Part shown: piece after piece, positions 8,454 to 16,577 of the stretch
Position numbering within the stretch: position 1 is the first letter of the stretch
Layout of the letters: each line of letters begins with the position of its first letter
Origin: Clostridium sp.
GTDB taxonomy: Bacteria > Bacillota > Clostridia > Clostridiales > Clostridiaceae
Assembly: GCA_015058405.1 (NCBI GenBank)
Contig: SVCL01000100.1
Span: 1-49,720, forward strand
DNA length: 49,720 bases
Reading direction: 5' to 3'
The notes under the pieces: generated by a model
Seen by the model: the letters and a program-made list of their open reading frames with translations, nothing else
Databases searched by the model: none
What the model was told of the DNA's origin: nothing
Made by a program: the position numbers and the translations under genes

Positions 8454-9980
8454 TTATTTTGCACTATTTTCAAAAGAAGGTATAGCTTTTGATAAGTATA
8501 ACTTTAATTGAATATAATCTAACATATCAACTTTTTTATCGCCATTTACATCAGCTGCTTTTTTATTAATTTCTATGTTCTCTCCTGCAATATATTGTCT
8601 TAAAGTCATTGCATCTTTAACATTAACTTTTCCATCGTTATTAACATCTCCTAAAAGCACCTTACTTGGTTCTGGCTTTGGATCTGGTTCTGGATCACTT
8701 GCTCCACCCATTACATGAGTTCCATTTACTCCTAAGTTAACCTTATGATCAAGACCTATAAATTTTCCATCTTTATTTTGCCATAATGTAGGTTTTACTA
8801 TATTGTATTTCTTTTTATCTAAAGTTGCAAAATCATAACTTAATATACCTTCTGTATCTCCTGAGTTAGGATTTAAACACCAGAAAGTATGATTTAAATT
8901 ATTATCTTTAATTAACTTAGCTAAGTCTTCAAACCATGCTTGATTCTTTCCACCATCAAGTATAGCTCCCCACTCACCTATTAGAATTGGAGCAATATTT
9001 TGTTTAGCTATATATAACCAGCTTGGTCCCCATATATCTTCAGTTAAAGTATCCACATTAAAGTCTTTCTCAAACCAACTTTGAGTAGATACAGTTGGAC
9101 CGTAATCATGTGGAGAATATACAACTTTATTAGAGTTTTCACCTAAATTAATTGGATGGTCTTTTACACCCATAAGGTTTCCACCCCACCATCCACCATA
9201 ATAAGCATGTTCACCTGAATCAGCATAAGTATATCCTTCTTTAGGATAAGTCTCTACTCCTTCAATCATTACAAGTAAATTTGGATTTACATCAAATATT
9301 TTCTTACTAACCTTTTCAGCTTCATACTTCCAGTTAGTTTCATCAGTTGATTCATCCCATTTTGCACATTGCTCCTTACGATAAGCTTTTCCATGTGGTT
9401 CATTGAAAAGATCAGCTGCAATTACAGTATCATCATTTTTATAACGATCAGCTATAAATTCCCAGCATGCTTCATAATCATCTGTCGAATACTTACTAGT
9501 AAACCAAGTATTAGTTTGTCCACCACATTCAATTCTATGCATATCAAACATGATTTTTACACCAACTTTTTTACAATAAGCAACAATTAAATCCATTATT
9601 TCTAAGCTATTTTTACCTTTTAAGTCTGGTGCAATATAATCATTTATAGAATCTGACATTGGTGGCTCTCCAGCTCTCCACTTATTAACTAACTCAACTG
9701 ATAATGGTACTCTTAATAAATTGAATCCATTATCAGCAACAATATTTAATAGGTTTTGATAAGTATTAGCCCACAACCCATGAAAACCAAAGTTAGGTGT
9801 CTCATTACCAAACCAAGATATTCCTGTCAACCTAACTTCTTGACCATTAGCATCTAATATTTTACTACCATCTGTGTGTAAATAATCATCATTATTGTCT
9901 GCTGCCATAGCTGATAATGGTGAACTAACAGCCATTAATACAGCCATTGCTACTGTAAGCAATAAAGATTTCTTTTTCAT
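8454..9980 (-). CDS. Cellulosomal GH5 endoglucanase with C-terminal dockerin
   Basis: This secreted endo-beta-1,4-glucanase has 508 residues. A signal peptide ends near residue 26 (SPLSAMA). The GH5 catalytic domain spans about 30-420, with the acid/base in LFNEPHG (E194) and the nucleophile in LIGEWGA (E336). A short Pro/Asp/Glu linker near 429-438 leads to a type I dockerin (443-498). Dockerin repeat 1 is DVNNDGKVNVKDAMTLRQYI and repeat 2 is DVNGDKKVDMLDYIQLKLYL, the reverse of the half-order seen in most enzymes of the main cluster. It has no carbohydrate-binding module. It stands apart from that cluster, across the agr locus, and has a cre-like site overlapping its likely promoter, so it is probably repressed by CcpA. 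No hairpin separates it from the upstream CPBP gene. Confidence 0.93.
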   Translation of the reverse strand: MKKKSLLLTVAMAVLMAVSSPLSAMAADNNDDYLHTDGSKILDANGQEVRLTGISWFGNETPNFGFHGLWANTYQNLLNIVADNGFNLLRVPLSVELVNKWRAGEPPMSDSINDYIAPDLKGKNSLEIMDLIVAYCKKVGVKIMFDMHRIECGGQTNTWFTSKYSTDDYEACWEFIADRYKNDDTVIAADLFNEPHGKAYRKEQCAKWDESTDETNWKYEAEKVSKKIFDVNPNLLVMIEGVETYPKEGYTYADSGEHAYYGGWWGGNLMGVKDHPINLGENSNKVVYSPHDYGPTVSTQSWFEKDFNVDTLTEDIWGPSWLYIAKQNIAPILIGEWGAILDGGKNQAWFEDLAKLIKDNNLNHTFWCLNPNSGDTEGILSYDFATLDKKKYNIVKPTLWQNKDGKFIGLDHKVNLGVNGTHVMGGASDPEPDPKPEPSKVLLGDVNNDGKVNVKDAMTLRQYIAGENIEINKKAADVNGDKKVDMLDYIQLKLYLSKAIPSFENSAK

Positions 9981-10046
9981 AAAACATCAACCCCTTTTAC
10001 TATTTTCTATATCATTATGTCATATTATTACACCAAAAGGTAAATT

Positions 10047-10062
10047 ATGTAAACGTTTTTCG
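10047..10062. promoter_or_regulatory. cre-like catabolite operator upstream of GH5
   Basis: ATGTAAACGTTTTTCG matches the CcpA operator pattern (TGTAAACGTT core) with two mismatches in the right arm. On the minus strand it overlaps a candidate -35 box TTTACA, which is followed 17 bases later by TAATAA. CcpA repression is an inference from position and match. Confidence 0.6.
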
Positions 10063-10105
10063 CCTAAAATCTCCCCTATTTATCGTAAAGAACCAAAAAT
10101 ATATT

Positions 10106-10636
10106 TTAAGAGACCCAAAAAAATATATTAAACACAGAATGACAGATTATAGCTGGCCATAAAGAATTATATTCATTAACTAAATATCCCAAACACAAAC
10201 TAACTGTTGAAATAGTAATTGATGAGCTTATTATATTAGTTCCATTTATAAACCAGTTTGGAAAGTGAAGTAAAACAAATATTATAGTAACAACTATATT
10301 AGCATTCCAAAAACTCATCTTCTTTTTTAATTTTTCTAATGCAAATCCCCTTAATGGTATTTCCTCAATGAATCCAACTAAAATTCCATATCCCCATAGC
10401 AAACCAATATCAGTATAAAATCCTTCTTTACTTACTATCTGATTTTTAATATACACAAACAAAATAAATATACTACTAACTAAAATTCCAACACAAATTC
10501 CCTTTTTAATATTTCTATTTAATTTTAGATACTCTATAACGCTTCTTTTTTCTACTTTCTTAATGAAAATTATAATAGGCAGCAAAATTAACATGACATA
10601 TAAAACCACAGAAATTACAAAATAACTCATTTTCAA
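10106..10636 (-). CDS. CPBP-family intramembrane protease, possible AIP-maturation protease
   Basis: This membrane protein of about 176 residues belongs to the CPBP (Abi/CAAX-type) glutamic protease family. The three family motifs are present: EEIPLRGFAL (the EExxxR motif), LLHFPNW and CHSVFN, spread over several hydrophobic helices. The staphylococcal CPBP protease MroQ removes the AgrD leader during autoinducer maturation; this gene is divergent from agrB with under 90 bases between, so a similar role is a reasonable inference. A longer frame begins at 10675 but has no ribosome binding site. GGGAGG precedes a TTG at 10636 by about seven bases, so I start there (an ATG follows two codons later). 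It could instead be a bacteriocin-immunity-type CPBP protein. Confidence 0.8.
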   Translation of the reverse strand: MKMSYFVISVVLYVMLILLPIIIFIKKVEKRSVIEYLKLNRNIKKGICVGILVSSIFILFVYIKNQIVSKEGFYTDIGLLWGYGILVGFIEEIPLRGFALEKLKKKMSFWNANIVVTIIFVLLHFPNWFINGTNIISSSITISTVSLCLGYLVNEYNSLWPAIICHSVFNIFFWVS

Positions 10637-10723
10637 ATTACTTTCCTCCCTTTTTTTAATTGTAAATTCTATCATAATAATCTATTATATAATAAAAAAA
10701 ACATATTAAGGAGGATGGCGCAT

Positions 10724-11326
10724 ATGATTTTAACCAATAAATTATCTAAAAAAATAACTAACTTTATTATTAGTAATACCACTACCACAGAGGAAAATAT
10801 CGAATTAATCGATTATGGTCTTAAAATAATAATTTCAAACACATTTAAAATTATTATACTTTTTGTTACGGCTTATATATTTAATGTCCTATCCTATACT
10901 GTAGTTGCTCTATTCTGTTTTGGCTTTATAAGAATGTCTGCATCTGGCACTCATGCTAACTCTACTATAACTTGTATAATAGTAAACTACATATTCTTTT
11001 TAGGAAATGTACTTTTTAGCATTAATTTTCAATTCAATTTTTATGAATTAATCTTAATATTTATAATAAATTTAATTATTCTGATAAAATACTCACCAGC
11101 TGATACTAAAAAAAGACCTTTAGTGAGTAAAAAGTTACGATTAAAACTAAAGATTTATTCAATTATTTCTTTAATTTTGCTTTTTATTTTTTCTTTATTT
11201 TTAAATAATTCTATTTATAAAACTATAATATCAATATCAAATTTAGAAGCTGCTATATCCACTACACCATTAATGTATAATTTTTTTAAAAATTCCTACA
11301 GGAATTACGATAATATTCCTTTATAG
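10724..11326 (+). CDS. agrB: AgrB-type autoinducer-processing membrane endopeptidase
   Basis: AgrB cleaves the C-terminal tail of the AgrD precursor and forms the thiolactone ring in the membrane. The 200-residue protein has the family length and about five hydrophobic segments. In the segment ASGTHANSTITC the catalytic pair falls at H77 and C84 from the start chosen here, exactly the numbering known for S. aureus AgrB. The ATG at 10715 directly abuts AAGGAGG, while the ATG at 10724 is nine bases from it, so I use 10724. It leads the plus-strand agr genes. Unusually, no AgrD frame lies between it and the regulator; the agrD-like gene is at 13572-13715 on the other strand. Confidence 0.93.
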   Translation: MILTNKLSKKITNFIISNTTTTEENIELIDYGLKIIISNTFKIIILFVTAYIFNVLSYTVVALFCFGFIRMSASGTHANSTITCIIVNYIFFLGNVLFSINFQFNFYELILIFIINLIILIKYSPADTKKRPLVSKKLRLKLKIYSIISLILLFIFSLFLNNSIYKTIISISNLEAAISTTPLMYNFFKNSYRNYDNIPL

Positions 11327-11353
11327 ACAATTTAATTCAAAAAATGGTATAAT
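11324..11353 (+). promoter_or_regulatory. Promoter ahead of the agrA-like gene
   Basis: TAGACA (11324-11329) and TATAAT (11348-11353) are 18 bases apart. The -35 box overlaps the agrB stop codon. It could transcribe the regulator and kinase independently of agrB. Confidence 0.6.
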
Positions 11354-11394
11354 ATAATGTAAAATCTATCTTAAATTTATGGGGGGAAAACTTT

Positions 11395-12126
11395 ATGGAT
11401 ATTATACTTTGCGAAGATAATTTGCATCAAAGAAGGGATATTGAGAAAATAATTAATAATGAAATTGAAGATTTAGACTTTAAAATCACACTTTCTACAA
11501 ATAATCCTAATGAAGTAATTAAACATGTAGAAAATAATTCTTCTACTAACTTTATCTATTTTTTAGACATAGACTTACAAAACTCTATTAACGGAATAGA
11601 ATTAGCAAAGTTAATAAGAAAATATGATTCATCGGGGTATATTATATTTTTAACTGCTCATGCAGAATTAACTTTACTTACTTTCCAATATAAAGTACGT
11701 GCTATGGATTATATATTAAAGGGTGATAATGAAACAATTCAAGAAAAAATTCATGATTGTATTTCACAAATATGTACTGATATTGCAAATAGTAAAAATA
11801 AAAAATCTAATATAATTCCTATAGATATAGGTAATAACCTTGTTTTTTTCGATCTTGATGATGTATTATTTTTCGAGACTGCTGATACTGAACATAAGAT
11901 AAGAATTCATACATCTACAGGTTATTCTGAATTTTATGGTACTTTAAAGGATATTGAAACTAATTTAACACCATCATACTATAAACCTCACCGTTCGTAT
12001 CTAGTTAATACTAAAAAAATCAAATCAATAGATAAAGAAAACTTAATTATTCATATGTTAAATGGTGAAACGTGTTATGTTGCTTCTAGATACTTAAAAG
12101 GATTATTACAAAAATGCCTAAAATAA
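11395..12126 (+). CDS. agrA: AgrA-like response regulator (receiver + LytTR)
   Basis: This 243-residue protein has an N-terminal receiver domain (MDIILCEDNL acidic pocket, phospho-acceptor D58 in FLDIDL, T in FLTAHAE, K in YILKGD) and a C-terminal LytTR DNA-binding domain from about residue 140 (FFETADTEHKIRIHT, then YKPHRSYLVNTKKI). This is the AgrA/VirR architecture; LytTR proteins bind paired direct repeats. The start has GGGGGG eight bases upstream. The kinase gene follows after 22 bases, so the two form an operon. Its targets are unknown. I looked for AgrA-type paired repeats upstream of agrD and of the cellulosome genes and found none I would defend. Confidence 0.93.
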   Translation: MDIILCEDNLHQRRDIEKIINNEIEDLDFKITLSTNNPNEVIKHVENNSSTNFIYFLDIDLQNSINGIELAKLIRKYDSSGYIIFLTAHAELTLLTFQYKVRAMDYILKGDNETIQEKIHDCISQICTDIANSKNKKSNIIPIDIGNNLVFFDLDDVLFFETADTEHKIRIHTSTGYSEFYGTLKDIETNLTPSYYKPHRSYLVNTKKIKSIDKENLIIHMLNGETCYVASRYLKGLLQKCLK

Positions 12127-12148
12127 CTTCTAATAAGGAGATGTTTTA

Positions 12149-13492
12149 ATGTCCCAAAGTTTATTTAATGTTTTATATCCTTTATTTTCAACATTACTTA
12201 TTTCTATACCTTTATGTATGTTTATTGATATATTAAAAAATAAATTCAAATTTATAACTTATTTGATTTGTATGTATCTAGTACTTGTATCAATTTCTAA
12301 TATTTCAAAGGAAATATCGATAATACTTTCAGCTTTTATTTTTATTACATTTTTATATACAATTACTCGCAACGTAGTATATTCTACTAGCATATACATA
12401 TTAATTAATATTAGTATGTCAGTAAGTGATTCTATAGTAGGTAATCTTTACACATTACTATTGAATGTATCTTTTAGGGAATTAGAATCAAATTCTATTT
12501 TTAAACTTTTTGTTAATATACCTATATTAGTTTTAACACTGCTTTTTTGTTTTTTAATAAAAAAACTAACACTGAAAGTTATAGATGTTCATCCTAATTT
12601 ATTATCAAATAAATCATTAAAAAAATTTATTAGATCTGTTTTTGCTATAGTTATTATTATCTATATTACCTATGCAGTTTTATTTGCAATAACTTATAAA
12701 ATCACACTTGCATATGATACATTATTTTTTGAAATAATATATAGCTTATCCGCATTTACTATAATAATATTATTAGTAATTGTGGCATATATCTTAATTA
12801 ATGTAATAAATATATCAAATAAACAGGAACTTATAGATAAAGAAAATAAACAATTAAAAGACTATACTAATATGTTAGAAAGTATGTCTTCTGATCTAAG
12901 AAGATTTAAGCATGACTATGTAAATATATTGTACACCTTAGGAGACTACATTAATGAAGAGGATATTCATGGATTACAGGAATTCTATAGAACAGAGTTA
13001 TTACCTGAAAGTAACAAAATAGTAAATCGTGATAAATATATATCTTTATTAAAAAACATAAAAATAATGCCTTTAAAAGCTTTGATATCATCTAAGATAT
13101 TAATAGCTCAGTCACACGGTATAGAAACTCGTATAGAAATTTTTGAAGAAATTGATAAGATATCAATTAAAACCATAGACATATGTAGAATAATTGGAAT
13201 TTTCTTAGATAATGCTATAGAAGCAACTTCATTATGCGAAAAGAAGTTTATTCATTTTGCAGCAATAAAAAATGATGATAATGTTATTATAGTAATTTTA
13301 AACTCTTGTTCTAAAGACTGTCCACCTATATATAAATTATATGAAAATAATTTTACAACTAAAGGTGGTAATCATGGAATTGGGTTAAAATTCGTAAAAG
13401 AACTAATAAATTCTGAATATAGAAATATTCTTCTTAATACTTCTGTTAATAATGAGGTCTTTAAACAAGAATTAATAATAGAAAATATATAA
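12149..13492 (+). CDS. agrC: AgrC-like sensor histidine kinase (HPK10)
   Basis: This 447-residue kinase has six or more hydrophobic helices in residues 1-222, the AgrC sensor layout for a membrane-bound peptide ligand. A coiled linker (about 224-245) is followed by the HPK10 phospho-acceptor motif DLRRFKHDYVNI with H255. The ATPase domain has FLDNAIEA (N box, N356) and GNHGIGLKF (G box, about 408-416). It would sense the cyclic peptide made by AgrB and phosphorylate the adjacent LytTR regulator. The ribosome binding site is AAGGAG. Its stop codon lies at the edge of a perfect 25-bp inverted repeat shared with the convergent agrD-like gene. Confidence 0.92.
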   Translation: MSQSLFNVLYPLFSTLLISIPLCMFIDILKNKFKFITYLICMYLVLVSISNISKEISIILSAFIFITFLYTITRNVVYSTSIYILINISMSVSDSIVGNLYTLLLNVSFRELESNSIFKLFVNIPILVLTLLFCFLIKKLTLKVIDVHPNLLSNKSLKKFIRSVFAIVIIIYITYAVLFAITYKITLAYDTLFFEIIYSLSAFTIIILLVIVAYILINVINISNKQELIDKENKQLKDYTNMLESMSSDLRRFKHDYVNILYTLGDYINEEDIHGLQEFYRTELLPESNKIVNRDKYISLLKNIKIMPLKALISSKILIAQSHGIETRIEIFEEIDKISIKTIDICRIIGIFLDNAIEATSLCEKKFIHFAAIKNDDNVIIVILNSCSKDCPPIYKLYENNFTTKGGNHGIGLKFVKELINSEYRNILLNTSVNNEVFKQELIIENI

Positions 13493-13550
13493 AAATATGG
13501 TGTTGTCGTACAAATTCAATTAAATATTTGTACGACAACACCATATTTTT
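13491..13550. terminator. Bidirectional terminator, perfect 25-bp stem
   Basis: Arms 13491-13515 and 13526-13550 are exact reverse complements over 25 bases, with a 10-base loop. The central part is GGTGTTGTCGTAC and the outer parts are A/T runs, so it can terminate transcription from both agrC (plus) and agrD (minus). Confidence 0.9.
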
Positions 13551-13571
13551 AATTATAAATTATGCATAAAT

Positions 13572-13715
13572 CTAATTATCTTTTTTTATTAAAAACTTAG
13601 GCATTTCAACCTCCTCATATGCCCAAAAAAAACACATTGATGAAGATACAGCTGCTACTGCCATAGCTATTGCTGAAATAAGTACTGCAATTATACTCTT
13701 AAAATTCCTTTTCAT
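13572..13715 (-). CDS. agrD: AgrD-like cyclic autoinducer peptide precursor
   Basis: This 47-residue frame has the three-part AgrD layout. A basic, amphipathic N-terminal leader (MKRNFKSIIAVLISAIAMA) is followed by a small-residue stretch and SSMCFFWAY. The acidic tail EEVEMPKFLIKKDN then follows. That tail closely resembles the S. aureus AgrD tail DEVEVPKELTQ. By this alignment AgrB would cut between Y33 and E34 and close a ring from C28. The ATG is preceded by GAGGAGAG at a normal distance. It is convergent with agrC and lies downstream of the cellulosome cluster terminator, so it has its own promoter; TATAAT-like boxes occur in the AT-rich leader. Placement outside the agrB-agrA gap is unusual. 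Confidence 0.88.
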   Translation of the reverse strand: MKRNFKSIIAVLISAIAMAVAAVSSSMCFFWAYEEVEMPKFLIKKDN

Positions 13716-13839
13716 TTTACTCTCTCCTCTCAAAATCCTAATATAATTATATCATAATATTACATATTATACATAATATTTTTAAAAATGTTTACTCTTT
13801 TAATTTATTCATTTTTCTACACATATCGTTAATATATAC

Positions 13840-13873
13840 AAAAAAAGATTCGGATATTTTCCGAATCTTTTTT
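13840..13873 (-). terminator. Terminator of the cellulosome cluster
   Basis: The stem AAAGATTCGGA/TCCGAATCTTT with a run of T on the minus strand lies 17 bases past the last cellulosome gene. It separates that transcript from agrD. Confidence 0.9.
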
Positions 13874-13889
13874 ATTTAACCAAATTCAA

Positions 13890-16553
13890 TTACTTTTCAG
13901 CAGGGAATTTAGTTATTACTCTCTTTAAATATTGTTGGATAAGAATAGTATCAAATAAATCTACTTTTCCATCACCATTAACATCAGCATTTCTTGAATT
14001 GATTTTAACATCAACTCCTGCTACGAATTGTTTAATAGCAAGTAAATCCTTAACATTTACCTTCTTATCTCCATCAACATCTCCATATATTATAGGATCT
14101 ATAGGTATTGGATTATTATGATCATCTAGGTATGAAGTTATCCAAGCAAATGGAGCGTTCCAGTTGATTGTACATTCATTAGTTGACCATGATTCTATAT
14201 TATCCATGAAGCATTTAGCTGCTGGTTTTTGTCCTGGTCTCCATCCTGAACCCTTAACCCATGGATCTTCTAAGCCTGAGTTTGGACCACCTGAAATTAC
14301 ACCAGATGGAGCCTTAGGGAACTCGTTATCAGCTTGGTAAGACCAGAATCTGTGGTGAGGATTTTGTAATGATTTTGTACCATAACCAGTTACATATGAT
14401 TGGTTATTAGCATTTTCACCTAAGATATAATCCATAGCTCTATTTGCAGCATTTAAGTACTTAGGAGTAGTAGCCTTATTAATATCATTTGCATAAGATA
14501 ATAATATCATTGAATTTGTTACAAATGAGTTAGAACCCCATGGATATCCTTTATATTTCTCAAATTGACTTGTAGTTATAGAAGTACCATAACCTTCCTT
14601 ATTTGTATTTTCAACAAATACATCAGCTGCCTTAGTTACATTTGCCTTAGCCTTTGCAATTTCAGATTCAGGTAATTTATTTTTAGATGCTAGTAAACTT
14701 AATGTTCCTAAACCTTCAACATTACCCCAGTCAAAGCATCCAGATACTCCTGTATCTTCTCCACCAGTTAAGCTAGATGGCATAGCTAAATAGCAAGGTG
14801 ATTTCTTCATGAAATCTAAATATTCAGAATCTCCAGTAGTAGCATATAATTCAGCTGCTGCCCAGTAGAATTCGTCTTCTACCCTATTATCACCGTAAGC
14901 TCCTCCACCTACTCCACCTTTAAGTGGTGCAAATATGTCTGGATGAGCAAGTGCTGCTTTCCAAGCTTTCTTAGCAGATGCTAAACATTTATCAGCAAAT
15001 GTTGAATCATATTTTTCCCATAAACGTGATGCTTGAGAAGCAATTGCAGCTAAGTTTAATGTTGCTGCAGTACTTGGTGGTTGTAAATAACGATCCATTG
15101 GGTCATCTTCTGGTTTAATACCTAAAGCTGTCCAACGTTCATCATGAGCTTTATGGTGAACCATTCCTGCAAGTTCTTTACCATCTGGTACTTGCATCTT
15201 TAATAATGCTTCTACATTCCAACGTGATTCATCTAATATATCTGGATTTCCATTACCACTTTCAGGTATATTCATAGTACCATCACCATATGGCATAGCT
15301 TTAACATCTTCACCTGCATTTAAAGCACGTTCATATTGGTTTTGCATAGTCCATGTAGATATACCACCATTAACAACATACTTACCATGATCTCCGGCAT
15401 CATACCATCCACCAGTTATATCTAAAGAATAATTTTCTTTATACCAAGTATCTTTTGCACATGGCATTATATCAGGCTTATGACCTGCTTTTCTAGCTAA
15501 ATCAGATCTACCATCAGTATATTTAGATTCTATATCAATACCACTTCTGTTATGATAGAAGTATTTAATTGCATCATATTTCATTTGACTGTATAGGTTA
15601 TCTCCTATATCAAATGGAGTACTTTCACCCTTTACATTTAAATCTTCATCAACATCATCATTATGTTCAGGTACTACATATTTATCATCTATAACTAATT
15701 TATATCCTGTACCCTTAACATTATAATCTGAGAAGTCTATTTGATGTACATTATCTCCTGATGCTTCATCGTTACCTATAACTGTACTCATACCAGATTT
15801 AACTGTTTTATTGCTTGAGTTAACTAATTTCCATTCAATTGGCTTATTAGCTGTAGTTGATATTGTAGCTTTCTTTTCAGAATTAGTGAAGTAACCTACT
15901 TGGTTAACACGGATTGCATATCCATTTTCATCATAGTCTTTTTCATAACCTTTGAATTGTGGATCCTTTACACTTATATTAGTAAATGTAAACTTATAAG
16001 GTAATTTAGATGCAGCACAATCACCAGCTAAGTGGAATGCAAATTCTATTTGATTTTCAGTTCTATCATTCATTGTAAATTGTGAAGTGATAGTTTTAGT
16101 TTCTCCAGCTCTTAAAGTATATGGTTCCCAGTTATTATTCCAGAACTCTTTATAATCTCCACCTTGACGTCCTATCTTAGGATAAATCTTACAATCTTGC
16201 TCAGCCTTTACAGTAAATGATACTTTATAAGTATGTCCTTGTACTAAAGTTAATCCTCTATGACGGAATTGAACTGCCCATCTATTATCTTTATCTCTTC
16301 CATTAATGTTAGTTACATTTATGTCATATGAACCATCATTAATATCAAATTCACTAGTTGCTGGGTAAGTTTCAACAACTGTCCATGGTAATCCTTTACC
16401 ACCAGCAAAATCATTATTTTGTATTAAATCTCCCTTACTTACTATCTTTGTAGCTGCTTTTGGTTCTCTTTGATCTGTTCCTATAGGAGCTACAATTGTA
16501 GCTCCCATAGTAGCAGCAGAAAGAACTAAGCAAAGTAATCTTTTCTTTATCAT
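13890..16553 (-). CDS. Cellulosomal GH9 cellulase, CBM4-Ig-GH9-dockerin (Cel9E type)
   Basis: This 887-residue secreted cellulase has the Cel9E/EngK-like order of modules. A signal peptide is at 1-34, then CBM4 (about 38-198), an Ig-like module opening with AIRVNQVGYF (about 213-310), the GH9 catalytic domain (about 315-812) and a dockerin (822-880). The GH9 catalytic residues are D385 and D388 in [10 protein letters not shown], and E793 in STNECTINWNAPFAW; NPHHRFW carries the conserved histidines. In dockerin repeat 1 the core is [12 protein letters not shown] and in repeat 2 it is VDLFDTILIQQYL, the reversed half-order shared only with the distant GH5 gene. In the family, this architecture acts on cellulose chain ends or mixed mode. 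It is the last gene of the cluster, 24 bases after cel48. Confidence 0.95.
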   Translation of the reverse strand: MIKKRLLCLVLSAATMGATIVAPIGTDQREPKAATKIVSKGDLIQNNDFAGGKGLPWTVVETYPATSEFDINDGSYDINVTNINGRDKDNRWAVQFRHRGLTLVQGHTYKVSFTVKAEQDCKIYPKIGRQGGDYKEFWNNNWEPYTLRAGETKTITSQFTMNDRTENQIEFAFHLAGDCAASKLPYKFTFTNISVKDPQFKGYEKDYDENGYAIRVNQVGYFTNSEKKATISTTANKPIEWKLVNSSNKTVKSGMSTVIGNDEASGDNVHQIDFSDYNVKGTGYKLVIDDKYVVPEHNDDVDEDLNVKGESTPFDIGDNLYSQMKYDAIKYFYHNRSGIDIESKYTDGRSDLARKAGHKPDIMPCAKDTWYKENYSLDITGGWYDAGDHGKYVVNGGISTWTMQNQYERALNAGEDVKAMPYGDGTMNIPESGNGNPDILDESRWNVEALLKMQVPDGKELAGMVHHKAHDERWTALGIKPEDDPMDRYLQPPSTAATLNLAAIASQASRLWEKYDSTFADKCLASAKKAWKAALAHPDIFAPLKGGVGGGAYGDNRVEDEFYWAAAELYATTGDSEYLDFMKKSPCYLAMPSSLTGGEDTGVSGCFDWGNVEGLGTLSLLASKNKLPESEIAKAKANVTKAADVFVENTNKEGYGTSITTSQFEKYKGYPWGSNSFVTNSMILLSYANDINKATTPKYLNAANRAMDYILGENANNQSYVTGYGTKSLQNPHHRFWSYQADNEFPKAPSGVISGGPNSGLEDPWVKGSGWRPGQKPAAKCFMDNIESWSTNECTINWNAPFAWITSYLDDHNNPIPIDPIIYGDVDGDKKVNVKDLLAIKQFVAGVDVKINSRNADVNGDGKVDLFDTILIQQYLKRVITKFPAEK

Positions 16554-16577
16554 TCTCTCTCCCCCTAAATTTTAAAA

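Noticed and set aside
11327..11394. Possible agrD in the usual place between agrB and the regulator
   Set aside because: The 67-base gap is filled by a promoter and ribosome binding site and has no frame with a Cys plus acidic tail.
13716..13840. LytTR (AgrA-type) paired repeats upstream of agrD
   Set aside because: GTTTA- and CGTTA-like strings occur, but their spacing (about 36 bases) does not fit the roughly 21-base spacing of AgrA sites.
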